Shown piece by piece: positions 24,278-34,416 of a stretch of DNA of 64,000 nt; position 1 is the stretch's first letter, and every line of letters begins with the position of its first letter. The translations under genes were made by a program, and so were the position numbers. Location of the stretch: the NCBI GenBank assembly GCA_021824565.1, contig JAKAKL010000121.1:276363-340362 (forward strand), in the 5' to 3' direction. The notes under the pieces were generated by a model. It made no database searches, was not told the origin of the DNA, and saw only the letters and a program-made list of their open reading frames with translations. This stretch comes from Bacteroidota bacterium (GTDB taxonomy: Bacteria > Bacteroidota > Ignavibacteria > Ignavibacteriales > Ignavibacteriaceae).

Positions 24278-25711
24278 TTGATCGAAGTAAGCGAAAATAT
24301 TAAAGCATATCTGAATTCGTTATACGGCAAGGATTCTGCAGAAAGATATATTGACTTTATAAAGGCGGAACCTTCTCAATATATAAGAATAAATCTTCTT
24401 AAAACAAGCAGGGAAAATTTAAAACGCAGGCTTCACGAAGATTTATCGATTGCTTCCGAAGAAATTAAATCAATTCCAAACGCACTCAAAATAATTTCCG
24501 GTAGTGAATTGACCGGGAAAACAGTCGAACATATTACAGGTCAATATTATATCCAGGGACTTTCGTCAATGGTGCCGCCGTTAATTCTCTCGCCGGGTGA
24601 AAACGATAAGGTGCTTGATCTTTGCTCTGCGCCGGGTTCAAAAACTACAGGGCTTGGTGAACTGATGAACAACAAAGGAGCTTTGATCGCAAATGAAGTC
24701 GCTCTTGACCGGGTAAAAATGCTCGTCTACAATATCGATAGAATGAATTTGATGAACGCCGGAGTTATACATTACAAGGGAGAAACGCTAAGCAAAATTT
24801 ATTCGGAATATTTCGACAAGATTTTAGTCGATGCTCCGTGCAGCGGTCTGGGAATTATTCAAAAGAAAGAGGAAGTAAGCAACTGGTGGTCGCTTGAGCG
24901 TGTTGCCAGGCTGGGAGATTTGCAGACGCGGCTTCTTATTGCGGCAGTTAAAATGGCAAAGGTCGGCGGGGAGATTGTATACTCGACCTGCACGCTTACG
25001 CCGGAAGAAAACGAATTTGTAATCAACAAGATCTTACAAAAGTATCCCGTTGAGCTTGCGGAGATAGATTTGCCGATCAGTTCAAGAGAAGCATTTACAA
25101 ATTATAATGAAATGTCTTTCCATCCGTCTCTTTCCAGAGCGCGCAGAATAGTTCCGTGGGAAGCCGACACCGACGGCTTCTTCATCGCTAAACTAAAAAA
25201 AACCGGTGAAACTTCTTCGCCGGAAAATTTAACCATTGTAAAAAACGAATTAAAACTCTTGAGCAGCAAGCAGAAAGAAATTACGAAGCCTTTAGAACTG
25301 TTGGGAAAAGAGTTCGATATTCCGTTAGAAATATTTTCCGGCTATAAATTCTTAAAGAAAAAAAACGACGTTTACTTCATCAACAAAGATTGGGACGAAG
25401 ACAACCTAAATATATTTGAACGCATCGGGACAAAGTTTGGAGTAATTGACAGAAGCGGCGGAATAACTTTAAATACTCAGGCGGCTCAAGTATTAGGAAA
25501 ATATTTTTCAAAAAAAATTTATTTGATTGAAGACAGCGATGAATTAAAAAAATATCTTGAAGGCGGAACAATAAAACGCAAACCGGAATTCAACGGTCAG
25601 TGCGTTGTTAAATACCGCGGCTTTATTCTCGGCACCGCTGTAGTTACAAGCGAAGGGATCAAAAGCAGATTTCCGCGCGCTAAAAGGACGCAGGAAATTT
25701 CCTATTTATAA
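24278..25711 (+). CDS. RsmF/RsmB-type rRNA cytosine-C5 methyltransferase
   Basis: The 477-residue NSUN/RsmB-RsmF family enzyme has the SAM-binding motif LDLCSAPGSKTTGLGELM (about 110-127), the first catalytic cysteine in VDAPCSGLGI (Cys188) and the second in YSTCTLTPEEN (Cys238). The C-terminal 170 residues form an extra RNA-binding region like the PUA-type tail of RsmF. The start is TTG, close after the previous gene. The likely substrate is 16S rRNA; the exact base is not clear. Confidence 0.9.
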   Translation: MIEVSENIKAYLNSLYGKDSAERYIDFIKAEPSQYIRINLLKTSRENLKRRLHEDLSIASEEIKSIPNALKIISGSELTGKTVEHITGQYYIQGLSSMVPPLILSPGENDKVLDLCSAPGSKTTGLGELMNNKGALIANEVALDRVKMLVYNIDRMNLMNAGVIHYKGETLSKIYSEYFDKILVDAPCSGLGIIQKKEEVSNWWSLERVARLGDLQTRLLIAAVKMAKVGGEIVYSTCTLTPEENEFVINKILQKYPVELAEIDLPISSREAFTNYNEMSFHPSLSRARRIVPWEADTDGFFIAKLKKTGETSSPENLTIVKNELKLLSSKQKEITKPLELLGKEFDIPLEIFSGYKFLKKKNDVYFINKDWDEDNLNIFERIGTKFGVIDRSGGITLNTQAAQVLGKYFSKKIYLIEDSDELKKYLEGGTIKRKPEFNGQCVVKYRGFILGTAVVTSEGIKSRFPRAKRTQEISYL

Positions 25712-25798
25712 TTTTTCAAGCCTACGAAATCCGATTTTATTTTCGACTAATTATTAGCCTTAATTTTTTTTATTTTTATAAAAACAAAAATTAACTAT

Positions 25799-26134
25799 AT
25801 GAACATCCAGATTTTCGGGACTAAAAAATGCAAGGATACGCAGAAGGCTGAACGTTTCTTTAAAGAAAGAAGAATTCAATTTCATTTTAGGAATTTATCC
25901 GAAAAGGGAATTTCCAACGGTGAATTAGAAAATATTGCGCGCTCAATTCCACTCGAAGACTTGCTCGATAAAGACGGCGCGGAATTTCAAAAGCGCAATT
26001 TGAATTTTATGGTATTCGATGTTAGGAACGAGCTGCTTAACGATCCGCTGCTTTTCAAAACTCCGATAGTTAGGAACGAAAAAATTTCAACTGTTGGATA
26101 CAAGCCAGAAATCTGGAAGGAATGGATAAAATAA
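25799..26134 (+). CDS. ArsC/Spx-like thioredoxin-fold protein
   Basis: This 111-residue protein has the ArsC-family opening NIQIFGTKKCKDTQKAERFF (one active-site Cys10, no CxxC) and the later FKTPIVRNEKISTVGYKPE. Length and pattern fit small ArsC-like or Spx/MgsR-like proteins, which act as arsenate reductase-type oxidoreductases or RNA polymerase-binding regulators. With no ars genes nearby, arsenate reduction is not implied. It precedes the giant AMP-binding gene by 16 bases. Confidence 0.75.
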   Translation: MNIQIFGTKKCKDTQKAERFFKERRIQFHFRNLSEKGISNGELENIARSIPLEDLLDKDGAEFQKRNLNFMVFDVRNELLNDPLLFKTPIVRNEKISTVGYKPEIWKEWIK

Positions 26135-26150
26135 AATTGGGAAATTCAAG

Positions 26151-29100
26151 ATGGAAAATGTTTCTCTTCATTTCAAAAATATTTTAGCTGAGGCTGAAAG
26201 AACTCTTCCGGATTCAGTTGACGGCGAATCCGTTTTAGCGATTCTAAATTCTGCGGAAGAAATTATCTCGAGTGGAAAAAGCCGCGAAATTGAAAACGAT
26301 ACCTGGCATAAATTTTTAGACTTGTCCCGCTTCCCAGCTTTTCTGCAGCAACTTAAACAGACGGACGAAGCTTATAGATGGGCTGAAGCAGCGTTTAAGA
26401 TTATTAAGATTTCAAATTACTCTTTCCAAAAACTTTTTGAGCAAAGAGTTTCGCGTCATCCGGATAATATTTTATTCTCACGCTTCAATGAAGGGATAAG
26501 AAACAATTATTCATACAAAAGAATAAGCGGAATGATAAGGAACATCGCTGCTTCTTTTTTAAAGCTGAATCACAATCAGCCGAAGGTTGCAATTTATTCA
26601 GATAATTCTCTTGAAACAGCCTGCTGCGATTTAGCTTGCCTGTTTTACGATATCTTTGTTTCCCCGCTGCACATTCATTTCAACTTAGAAACGCTTGTCT
26701 ATATTTTTAATAAGCTTAAGTTCAACATTGTTGTTACTGATTCCGAACAGCGATTTGAACTGCTGAAAATGGTGAGAGAGAAAGCGGAAACTTATTTTAC
26801 TATCATCTTCACCGGCAATTTCAATTTGCATAAAGAAGCCGGCGCAGTCAGCTACGATTCGTTTCTTTCTTTAGCAAGCGGAAAAGAAATTAATCCTATC
26901 CTCGAATCAAGAAAGCGTTTTGAGCTCGATGAGATTTCTACGGTAATGTTTACCTCAGGAAGCACCGGTTTGCCGAAAGGTGTTGCGTTTACAAATTTTA
27001 ATCTTATCACCAAGCGCTTCGCAAGAGCAGCCGTTCTACCAAAAGTCGGGAGAGAAGAAGTGCTTCTTTGCTATCTTCCTTTGTTCCATACTTTCGGCAG
27101 ATACTTTGAAATGCTCGGCACAATCTTCTGGAGCGGCAATTATATTTTCGCAAGCAAGAATGACATCGATTCGCTGACGGCAGAAATGCTTGAAGTGAAT
27201 CCAACCGGTCTTGTAAGCATTCCTATGAGATGGAAACAGATTTATGAAAAATATAGAGAAGCAATAAATAATAAAAAGGAAATTCTTTCGAGGCATGATT
27301 TACTTAAGGAACTGACAGGAAAAAATCTGCGCTGGGGAATATCTGCCGCCGGTTATTTAGAGCCAAAAGTATTTAAGATGTTTAATTCAAACGGAGTGGA
27401 ACTTTGCAGCGGCTTTGGAATGACGGAGGCAACCGGCGGTGTCTGCATGACTCCGTCAGGAAAATATATCAAAGATTCTGTTGGTATTCCGCTGCCGGGA
27501 GTTGCAATAAAATTTTCTGACGAAGGAGAATTGCAAATAAGCGGTCCTTACATAGCAAAATATTTAGATGAGATTTCAGATTCTAACGGCAAACAGCATT
27601 GGCTTTCAACCGGCGATCTTTTTAAAGAAGACGAGAACCATCATCTTTTTATCATCGACCGTGTAAAAGACATTTACAAAAACAGCAAAGGTCAAACCAT
27701 CGCGCCTTCATTCATAGAAAAAAAATTTGAAAATATCCCCGGTCTTAAGCGAGCTTTCCTCGTCGGCGACATGAAACCTTACAACACTTTGCTGATCGTA
27801 CCGGACTTCAGCGAGCCGTTTATTAATAAAGCAAAAGACCAGGGCAAGCTTAGAGATTATTTCAGCTCAATCGTCTCATCAATAAATTCCGGCTTAAGTG
27901 CGTACGAACGGATTGTAAAATTTTCAATCCTTAAAAGGAACTTTGACGAAGCCAAAGGAGAGCTTACTCCGAAAGGAACGTTCAAAAGGAAAAATATTGA
28001 ATCTAACTTACAGCACGAAATTAATGAGCTTTATAAAAAAGCTGACTTTAGAATTTTATGCACGGATATAAAGATTATTTTCCCGCTGTGGATTTTAAAA
28101 GATCTCGGGCTAACAGAAGAAGATTTTGAGTGCAGACCAGACGGAATTTTTAATAAGCATAGTAAGATTTTTTTGCCTATAAAAAGGAATCCCGGAACCG
28201 GAAGAATATTAATCGGCGACTTTGAATATTCTATAAAGGCGGATACAATTGATCTCGGAATATTTATCCGACAGCCTATTCTATGGGCTGGAAATATTAG
28301 GTTGATCAACTTTGCTTTTTGCAAAGAAGATTGGGAAATGGATTTTACAAATATCTCCTCGCAAATATTTATCGACTTCAGAAACAGAAGAAGAAATTAT
28401 CTTGAAACTACTCATGTTAATATCTCTCACGTTGCAATCGGCATGGAGGATCTTAACAGCATCATTGTTGAACTTCTTTTTGGAAATGAAGCGGAAGTAA
28501 TTTCGGCTTTAAAAAACATTGAATCTGTTTTCTCAAGCGTAGAGCATAAAATAGAAAATCTTTTAAGCCGGAGGATTGAAAGCTTGTCGCTTCATCCTAA
28601 ATTTTCTGTTAGAAGTCTGGCGTATAAAATTCTGCTGCTTAATCAGCCTCAAATAGATTTCAACCGCTATCTGCCTGCATTTATAAACAGCGGTAAATCT
28701 TTTCTCGATAGGAAAACAATTGAAGAGATCAGCTACAACAAAATGGAAGGATTCCGTCTTGATGCTATAAGACTGCGGCTGGAATCGTATCGTAAAACTC
28801 TAACCTGGCCCGCATCCGATGCTGCGCTGAGACAATTCAAATTCATACTTGATATTATCGCTAAGTATGCTACTCATTACCCTTCATCATATCCTTTAAT
28901 TCGCGCAGAGTTGATCAGTTGGATTCTTCTTAAAAAGGACAAGCGCATTTCCGTTTATGCAAAAAAACTTTTTAAGGAAGTAGCGATGAAAACCGAAGGC
29001 AGGCTTAAACTTTCTGCTTATGAAAAGGTAAAAAAGAATTGGAAAAATAAAATTGTATATCAGGATATTATTTCCGAAAAAGAAATTGAAAAACTCGAAG

Positions 29101-30746
29101 AAATTCTTTTTACTTCTACTTTTCTGAAAGAAGCTTTTTTGCTCATCTTCGATGAAGATAATTTTTATTTGCGCGACGTTAAGGATTACGGAATTTATAT
29201 TACAAAGCTAAGCGCCTCTCCCAAACGATATTTATACCGATTCAGCATTAACAAAAAGAATTTCAATCATTATGATTTCATAATTCTAATTACGCCTGAC
29301 ATAACAAGGAAGAAAGTACTTGATACAATTTATTTGATGATAAAGATCGGTCAAAAGTCTTCCGGCGCTTCCGTTCTTCCAAAGCTTGGAAATTTCAGAT
29401 CAGCTCTCGGCGTAGCGTCTTTTGACTTCATAAACGATCTTACGATCTGGGAAAAAATCCGGCAGCTTTCTTCAATTAATAATTCACCGAACAAGAGTTA
29501 TTTCATAAGCGAATGGGAAATTTTGTTTCGAAGAGGAATGGCTGCTTTTTATTCTGTTTTAAAAAACAGCGAATACAGCGTGATTCCGGGATTTATTTCT
29601 CCAGCTAATGTAGTTGTCCCTGAACCATATTTTAAGGAAGGTACGAAAATACTATCTATTTCAGGCTGGAGAAATTATAAACGCCCTGCAGAATTAGTCG
29701 AATCATTGTATAATAATTTTTATCTGCAAACATTTTCCGATTATCCGCAAAGCAGCGGCTACATAAAAACCGAATGGATCTACGATGCATGTCTTGAAGG
29801 GCTTGGTATAAGCGAAGGAACGGAATTTTTAAGTGAATTGAAAAAAGATTTTAGCAAAACAACATCGCCGCTGATTGACGAGCTTAAATCAATTCTTGAT
29901 TCATATCTTGAAAATTTAACAACCCAGCCGTTTATCAACTCTATAGTTGCAAGTGCAATTTACGATTATAAAAACTGGTCTAACCAGGATACAATAGTTT
30001 CAAAAAAAGTTTCTTCGGAATTCGTTAACAATATATTTACGATCTATAGGTTAGAAAAGTTTCCTGAAATAATGCGATATGTTTTTTATCGCGAAACTTA
30101 TTTTTCCGGCTATTCTGAAAACATTATTACTCTTTTTGATAAGTTGATTTTATCTCTTAATAAATTTCCGGATCAGCCCGCTACGAAGAGATTAGAATTG
30201 ATAGAACTTCTCGAACTGTTGGTTGATAAGACTGATAAACAAATTCTTAATAAAATTTCTTTCCCCGAACTTTCTTCAAGGTCTAACCTTGAATTGACAG
30301 CCTTTGGAGAAGAAGAAAAATCCAACTTGATTATTAAAACCAAAATAAAAGATTCTTTCGGACAGTCATATACAATTAGAAAGGCTGTTACGCCCGCTGA
30401 AATAGGCGGTCTTAATAAATTATTTATTTTAGATAACTACCCATTAAAGATTGACAGCGATCTTAAATATTTAATTATCGTTGATGATGAAGATGAAGAA
30501 ACAATAGTCGGCGGCTTGTGTTATCAATTATTATTCCCCAGAATTGCCAACATCGAAGGAATTGAAATTTCGCGTCAGTATAGAAACCGCAGCTTAGCCG
30601 GAAAATTAATTGAAGATTTTTGCACAAGGCTTGGTGCAGATAATATCAAAACGATTACAACTCATTTTTACCTTAGAACATTCTTTCAGAAATTTAATTT
30701 TAAGCCAAACAATCGTTATGGAGGATTGTTAAGAACTTTAAAATAA
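26151..30746 (+). CDS. Giant AMP-binding (acyl-CoA synthetase-like)-GNAT fusion protein
   Basis: This is a 1531-residue protein. Residues about 90-620 form an adenylate-forming domain: the phosphate loop MFTSGSTGLPKGVAF near 266-280, the GFGMTEATGG turn, TGDLFKEDENHHLFIIDRV and the hinge KDIYKNSKGQTIAP near 505. Residues about 640-1390 are unrecognised; part (LSLHPKFSVRSLAYKILLLN) suggests helical repeats. The last 120 or so residues look like a GNAT acetyltransferase (GGLCYQLLFPRIANIEGIEI, then QYRNRSLAGKLIEDF). The enzyme may activate a fatty acid and pass it to an acceptor. No carrier-protein site is obvious. It is an unusual architecture and ends at a strong terminator. Confidence 0.8.
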   Translation: MENVSLHFKNILAEAERTLPDSVDGESVLAILNSAEEIISSGKSREIENDTWHKFLDLSRFPAFLQQLKQTDEAYRWAEAAFKIIKISNYSFQKLFEQRVSRHPDNILFSRFNEGIRNNYSYKRISGMIRNIAASFLKLNHNQPKVAIYSDNSLETACCDLACLFYDIFVSPLHIHFNLETLVYIFNKLKFNIVVTDSEQRFELLKMVREKAETYFTIIFTGNFNLHKEAGAVSYDSFLSLASGKEINPILESRKRFELDEISTVMFTSGSTGLPKGVAFTNFNLITKRFARAAVLPKVGREEVLLCYLPLFHTFGRYFEMLGTIFWSGNYIFASKNDIDSLTAEMLEVNPTGLVSIPMRWKQIYEKYREAINNKKEILSRHDLLKELTGKNLRWGISAAGYLEPKVFKMFNSNGVELCSGFGMTEATGGVCMTPSGKYIKDSVGIPLPGVAIKFSDEGELQISGPYIAKYLDEISDSNGKQHWLSTGDLFKEDENHHLFIIDRVKDIYKNSKGQTIAPSFIEKKFENIPGLKRAFLVGDMKPYNTLLIVPDFSEPFINKAKDQGKLRDYFSSIVSSINSGLSAYERIVKFSILKRNFDEAKGELTPKGTFKRKNIESNLQHEINELYKKADFRILCTDIKIIFPLWILKDLGLTEEDFECRPDGIFNKHSKIFLPIKRNPGTGRILIGDFEYSIKADTIDLGIFIRQPILWAGNIRLINFAFCKEDWEMDFTNISSQIFIDFRNRRRNYLETTHVNISHVAIGMEDLNSIIVELLFGNEAEVISALKNIESVFSSVEHKIENLLSRRIESLSLHPKFSVRSLAYKILLLNQPQIDFNRYLPAFINSGKSFLDRKTIEEISYNKMEGFRLDAIRLRLESYRKTLTWPASDAALRQFKFILDIIAKYATHYPSSYPLIRAELISWILLKKDKRISVYAKKLFKEVAMKTEGRLKLSAYEKVKKNWKNKIVYQDIISEKEIEKLEEILFTSTFLKEAFLLIFDEDNFYLRDVKDYGIYITKLSASPKRYLYRFSINKKNFNHYDFIILITPDITRKKVLDTIYLMIKIGQKSSGASVLPKLGNFRSALGVASFDFINDLTIWEKIRQLSSINNSPNKSYFISEWEILFRRGMAAFYSVLKNSEYSVIPGFISPANVVVPEPYFKEGTKILSISGWRNYKRPAELVESLYNNFYLQTFSDYPQSSGYIKTEWIYDACLEGLGISEGTEFLSELKKDFSKTTSPLIDELKSILDSYLENLTTQPFINSIVASAIYDYKNWSNQDTIVSKKVSSEFVNNIFTIYRLEKFPEIMRYVFYRETYFSGYSENIITLFDKLILSLNKFPDQPATKRLELIELLELLVDKTDKQILNKISFPELSSRSNLELTAFGEEEKSNLIIKTKIKDSFGQSYTIRKAVTPAEIGGLNKLFILDNYPLKIDSDLKYLIIVDDEDEETIVGGLCYQLLFPRIANIEGIEISRQYRNRSLAGKLIEDFCTRLGADNIKTITTHFYLRTFFQKFNFKPNNRYGGLLRTLK

Positions 30747-30776
30747 AAAAGGGCGAAACACACTTCGCCCTTCATT
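30745..30776. terminator. Bidirectional terminator between the AMP-binding gene and glnA
   Basis: AAGGGCGAA (30749-30757) pairs perfectly with TTCGCCCTT (30764-30772) around a six-base loop. A-rich sequence precedes it, so it can serve both convergent genes. Confidence 0.9.
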
Positions 30777-30792
30777 TGAGGCTAATTAAAAA

Positions 30793-32220
30793 TTAAACAT
30801 CGAAATACAATGAGAACTCGTAAGGATGCGGCTGCAATGCCATCGGCTTAATTTCCTTATCTGTTTTATATTGTATCCAAGTCTCAATTACATCAGTCGT
30901 AAACACATCGCCTTTCAATAAATATTCATGATCGTCTGCCAGGGCTTTTAATGCTTCACCAAGACTTCCAGGTGTTGAAGGAACATCTTTCAGTTCTTCT
31001 GGTGAAAGATCATAAATATCTTTATCAAGAGGTTCACCCGGATCAATTCTATTGATAACTCCATCAAGACCTGCCATCATTATTGCAGGAAAAGCAAGAT
31101 ACGGATTTGAAGAAGGATCAGGGCATCTAAACTCTACTCTCTTAGCTTTCGGGCTGTTTGAGTACATCGGGATTCGGCATGATGCACTTCTATTGCGCTG
31201 CGAATAAGCAAGGTTAACCGGAGCCTCAAATCCAGGAACCAGTCTCTTGTAAGAGTTAGTAGTTGGATTTGTAAATGCGAGCAAAGAAGGGGCATGCTTC
31301 AAAAGACCTCCGATAAAATATAAAGCCATCTCGCTTAAGCCGGCATAGCCTGTTCCTGCAAATAGAGGTTTACCTTTTTTCCACAAGCTCGTGTGAACGT
31401 GCATACCGCTTCCGTTATCGCCGAAAATGGGCTTCGGCATGTATGTAACAGTCTTGTTATTTTTCTTCGCGGTGTTTTTAACAATATATTTGAATAATAA
31501 CAACTGGTCGGCTGCTTTTATCAAAGGCTCAAAGCGCAAATCAATTTCGCATTGACCGCCGCTTGCAACTTCATGATGCTGGGCTTCAACATCAATTCCG
31601 GCATTGATTAAATTCATAACCATTTCATTTCTTAGATCCATCAAAGAGTCTGTAGGAGGAACCGGGAAGTAGCCTTCTTTATATCTTGGCTTGTATCCGA
31701 GGTTAGGCGCTTCGTCTCTGCCGCTGTTCCATTTACCTTCAATTGAATCAACAATATAAAAGCTGCTGTTGGCAGTAGATTCAAATCTAACGTCGTCAAA
31801 CACGAAAAACTCAGCTTCGGGACCGAAGTAAGCAGTATCTGCTATTCCGGTAGAGATCAAATATGCTTCAGCTTTATGAGAAATGTTTCTCGGGCATCTT
31901 GAATATTTTTCTTTAGTAGCCGGTTCATAAACATCGCAGATGAAACTAACGGTTGGCGCTTCAATGAATGGATCCATAAACATAGTTTTAGGATCAGGAA
32001 TAATTAACATATCGCTTTCGTTAATTGCTTTCCATCCTCTAATTGAGGATCCGTCAAAGCCGAATCCATCTTCAAAAGAATCTTCTTTAAATTGAGTAAT
32101 CGGCACCGTGAAATGCTGCCATTGACCGGGGAAATCCATAAACTTTAAATCGACAAATTTAACTCCTTTAGATTTAATGAAGCTAAAAATACTGTCCAGT
32201 GGTGAACTTGTTTTTGCCAT
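30793..32220 (-). CDS. glnA: Glutamine synthetase, type I
   Basis: This 475-residue enzyme makes glutamine from glutamate, ammonia and ATP, acting as a dodecamer in the cytoplasm. Family patterns seen: [42 protein letters not shown], the ATP and metal site [12 protein letters not shown], and [26 protein letters not shown] segment near the end resembles the adenylylation loop (NLYDLPPEE), so modification of its Tyr is possible. An Lrp/AsnC gene lies 32 bases upstream on the same strand and may control it. Confidence 0.97.
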   Translation of the reverse strand: MAKTSSPLDSIFSFIKSKGVKFVDLKFMDFPGQWQHFTVPITQFKEDSFEDGFGFDGSSIRGWKAINESDMLIIPDPKTMFMDPFIEAPTVSFICDVYEPATKEKYSRCPRNISHKAEAYLISTGIADTAYFGPEAEFFVFDDVRFESTANSSFYIVDSIEGKWNSGRDEAPNLGYKPRYKEGYFPVPPTDSLMDLRNEMVMNLINAGIDVEAQHHEVASGGQCEIDLRFEPLIKAADQLLLFKYIVKNTAKKNNKTVTYMPKPIFGDNGSGMHVHTSLWKKGKPLFAGTGYAGLSEMALYFIGGLLKHAPSLLAFTNPTTNSYKRLVPGFEAPVNLAYSQRNRSASCRIPMYSNSPKAKRVEFRCPDPSSNPYLAFPAIMMAGLDGVINRIDPGEPLDKDIYDLSPEELKDVPSTPGSLGEALKALADDHEYLLKGDVFTTDVIETWIQYKTDKEIKPMALQPHPYEFSLYFDV

Positions 32221-32252
32221 AAGTGTTCCTTTATTTTTTTATTAATAATTAA

Positions 32253-32699
32253 TTAAATATCTATTGCCGTTGTTTCTTTAATTGTGGAAAGTACAAACGT
32301 GGTCTTGGTTGCTATAACTCCCGGCCATGATTGAATTTCACTTAAAAGATTTTCTAATGATTCTGTTTTTTTAACAATTGCTTTTAATAAATGCGATCCT
32401 TCACCTAAAACAGAGTGACACTCAATTATCTGCGGAACTTTTTCAATTCGCGGGATAAATGTTTTATAATGTTTAGAAGATTCCATTGTTACAAGTATGT
32501 ATGCCATTATATCATAGCCGAAAGCTTTTTTATTTACCTTAGCATAATAGCCCTCAATAATACCTCTTTCTTCAAGCTTATGCAGCCGTTCGCTGACAGA
32601 AGGAATAGAGAGTCCTACTGCTTCCGCTATTTCATTTCTTTTGGTTCTACCACTCTTTTGGAGTATTTTAAGTATTTTTATATCTAAATCGTCTAACAT
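32253..32699 (-). CDS. Lrp/AsnC-family transcription regulator
   Basis: The 148-residue protein has an N-terminal winged HTH (DDLDIKILKILQKSGRTKRN, then SIPSVSERLHKLEERGIIEG) and a C-terminal RAM ligand-binding domain (YILVTMESSKHYKTF, then GVIATKTTFVLSTIKE). Such proteins respond to amino acids. Its place directly before glutamine synthetase on the same strand suggests control of nitrogen assimilation. The two genes may be cotranscribed. Confidence 0.93.
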   Translation of the reverse strand: MLDDLDIKILKILQKSGRTKRNEIAEAVGLSIPSVSERLHKLEERGIIEGYYAKVNKKAFGYDIMAYILVTMESSKHYKTFIPRIEKVPQIIECHSVLGEGSHLLKAIVKKTESLENLLSEIQSWPGVIATKTTFVLSTIKETTAIDI

Positions 32700-32832
32700 T
32701 TAGCGCCTAATTTTTTTAGGAATAGTTGGTTTGCTACCTTTAAATATAAGGTGTCAGCTCAAAGAATGCAAATTTTAAAGAGTATTTTTATGCAGCTTTT
32801 CTTAATGGGTGTGATGTTATGCAAGAATATGA

Positions 32833-33642
32833 TTATTTTTTAATTCCGAACGGTGTAAATGAAATCTTCGATCTTTTTATCTCTTCAAAAAGTTCGAGGT
32901 TTTTTAGAGGACGTTCTTGAAGTTTATGATAAAGATGATACTGAACAGCTACGTTATTCAAAGATTTTATTTGGGTGCCTTTTAGTTCAAGCCGGAATTG
33001 CACATCTGAATCTTCTCCTATAGATGGGGCTTCGTATCTTTCATCAAATCCATTAATCTTTATAAAATCTTTTTTATGAATAGAAAAATTGCAGCCGAGT
33101 ATACCTCTTTTTTTTCGATTAAAAATTTTTCTTAACATTTTGCTCTGGAAATAAAATCCTTTTTCCACATCAAAAGATTTTCCCCAAACTCCGTCCTCTA
33201 CTAACAATAAAAAATTCTTCTCGATGAAGCTGTTTTTTATTTTCGCCGGCGTTAGGGTGTTTGTATATTTTTCCGATAGGTTCACTCTTCGTCCGGTACT
33301 GCATATTTTTTCGGCTTTATTCTTAATATGCTCCTCTACAAATCTCGGATGAGGCACGCAGTCTCCATCAATAAAGATTAAAAAGTCCGAGTCGGAAGAA
33401 ACGATTGCCTGGTTTAATATTTTATTTTTTCTGAATCCTTTATCTTCCTGCCAGATATGAGTTATATGGAAAGGCAGCTGATTTAAAAGTTCTTCCAACT
33501 GTAGAATAATCTTTTCCGAAGAACCATCATCAGCAATGATGATTTCAAAATCCGCGAACGTCTGCCTTTCAAATCCAGCTAAAACTAATTTGAGGTATTC
33601 TAACTTATTGTAAAATGAAATTATAACAGAGGCTTTTGGCAT
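32833..33642 (-). CDS. Family 2 glycosyltransferase
   Basis: This 269-residue GT2 enzyme has VIISFYNKLEYLKLVL, the first aspartate motif ADDGSSE, the metal-binding FIDGDCVPHP, and a galactosyltransferase-like C-terminal pattern (GCNFSIHKKDFIKINGFDE, then GEDSDVQFRL). No membrane segments are seen, so it acts at the cytoplasmic face. It is the last gene of the carbamoyltransferase operon and starts seven bases after the small basic-protein gene, which implies joint work on a carbamoylated glycan. Donor and acceptor are unknown. Confidence 0.88.
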   Translation of the reverse strand: MPKASVIISFYNKLEYLKLVLAGFERQTFADFEIIIADDGSSEKIILQLEELLNQLPFHITHIWQEDKGFRKNKILNQAIVSSDSDFLIFIDGDCVPHPRFVEEHIKNKAEKICSTGRRVNLSEKYTNTLTPAKIKNSFIEKNFLLLVEDGVWGKSFDVEKGFYFQSKMLRKIFNRKKRGILGCNFSIHKKDFIKINGFDERYEAPSIGEDSDVQFRLELKGTQIKSLNNVAVQYHLYHKLQERPLKNLELFEEIKRSKISFTPFGIKK

Positions 33643-33649
33643 TTAGTTT

Positions 33650-33793
33650 TTAGTTCCCATTTCGGCTTTTTCTAACTTTATCAACTTCTTTTTTACGATT
33701 ATATTTTTTCTTATTCTCCTCTACTTTCGGAGGCTTCTGAGGTACAGGTATCCTTTTCTTTTTCTTCTCAATTCCTATGGTAATTTTTTTCAT
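33650..33793 (-). CDS. 47-residue very basic protein in the carbamoyltransferase operon
   Basis: This short gene runs from the ATG at 33791-33793 to the TAA at 33650-33652. The product begins MKKITIGIEKKKKRIPVPQ, is almost half Lys and Arg, and ends VRKSRNGN. It is tightly packed between the DUF5989 gene (23 bases) and the GT2 gene (7 bases), which argues that it is translated. The family is unknown; it may bind nucleic acid or an acidic membrane surface. Confidence 0.55.
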   Translation of the reverse strand: MKKITIGIEKKKKRIPVPQKPPKVEENKKKYNRKKEVDKVRKSRNGN

Positions 33794-33816
33794 CTATATT
33801 ACCTCGCTGAATCAGG

Positions 33817-33975
33817 TTAAAAAAGAGCATATATAAAAGGAGCCAGCGCGGAGCCCTGCGTAATTACAATGAGAGTTCCAAGCAAAAGTAATAAAATTAG
33901 AATAGGAGCAAGCCACCATTTCTTTCGCACCCTTAAGAATTGCCATAGCTCCGAAATAATTGATAGTTTTCCCAT
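33817..33975 (-). CDS. DUF5989 small membrane protein
   Basis: The gene of 53 codons runs from the ATG at 33973-33975 to the TAA at 33817-33819. The 52-residue product opens MGKLSIISELWQFLRVRKKW and has one membrane segment (PILILLLLLGTLIVI), ending ALAPFIYALF. This matches DUF5989 proteins, which sit beside SxtJ and carbamoyltransferase genes in cyanobacteria and Bacteroidota. The function is unknown. Its position 21 bases after SxtJ supports the call. Confidence 0.85.
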   Translation of the reverse strand: MGKLSIISELWQFLRVRKKWWLAPILILLLLLGTLIVITQGSALAPFIYALF

Positions 33976-33996
33976 CAGTCGTGCTTTTCAAATTTG

Positions 33997-34413
33997 TTAA
34001 TACTGCTTTTCATAATCCGACACTTTAGTTTCGTTCTTTTCTCTTTTGATCCAATAAGAATTATTAAAACCATTAAAACTTATGTCTAAAAAATCTTTTT
34101 TCAAGATTTTTGCAAGTAAACTTATCGGAGTAAGTACAAGATAAAATAAAATTGTCAAAATTACACGCGTCATCAGCCAGCCGATAATGATTGCGGCTGT
34201 CATCCATAATTTGTTTATCGGCTTCAGTACATTTAAAAATATCACAGAGCAAATAATTAATACAGCGCTTAGTAGTCCGAAATATCTGTAAGAATCTTTT
34301 CCTTTTAGAAAAAGTATTATAGCGATAAGTAAAAAAAACATTCCAACAGTTAAGCCGAATTTTCTCAAATCATTTTTGGATTCTTTTATCTGTTTGATTT
34401 CTTCAATTAACAT
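33997..34413 (-). CDS. SxtJ-family membrane protein
   Basis: This 138-residue protein has about three hydrophobic segments (FGLTVGMFFLLIAIILFL, YFGLLSAVLIICSVIFL, WMTAAIIIGWLMTRVILTIL) and the typical ending DISFNGFNNSYWIKRE. It matches SxtJ, named from the saxitoxin cluster, which is regularly found with O-carbamoyltransferases. The biochemical role is unknown. It starts three bases after the carbamoyltransferase stop. It probably anchors a modification complex to the inner membrane. Confidence 0.85.
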   Translation of the reverse strand: MLIEEIKQIKESKNDLRKFGLTVGMFFLLIAIILFLKGKDSYRYFGLLSAVLIICSVIFLNVLKPINKLWMTAAIIIGWLMTRVILTILFYLVLTPISLLAKILKKDFLDISFNGFNNSYWIKREKNETKVSDYEKQY

Positions 34414-34416
34414 TTA

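Noticed and set aside
25799-26134. Arsenate reductase of an ars operon
   Set aside because: No arsR, arsB or other ars gene nearby; the fold is shared by Spx-like regulators.
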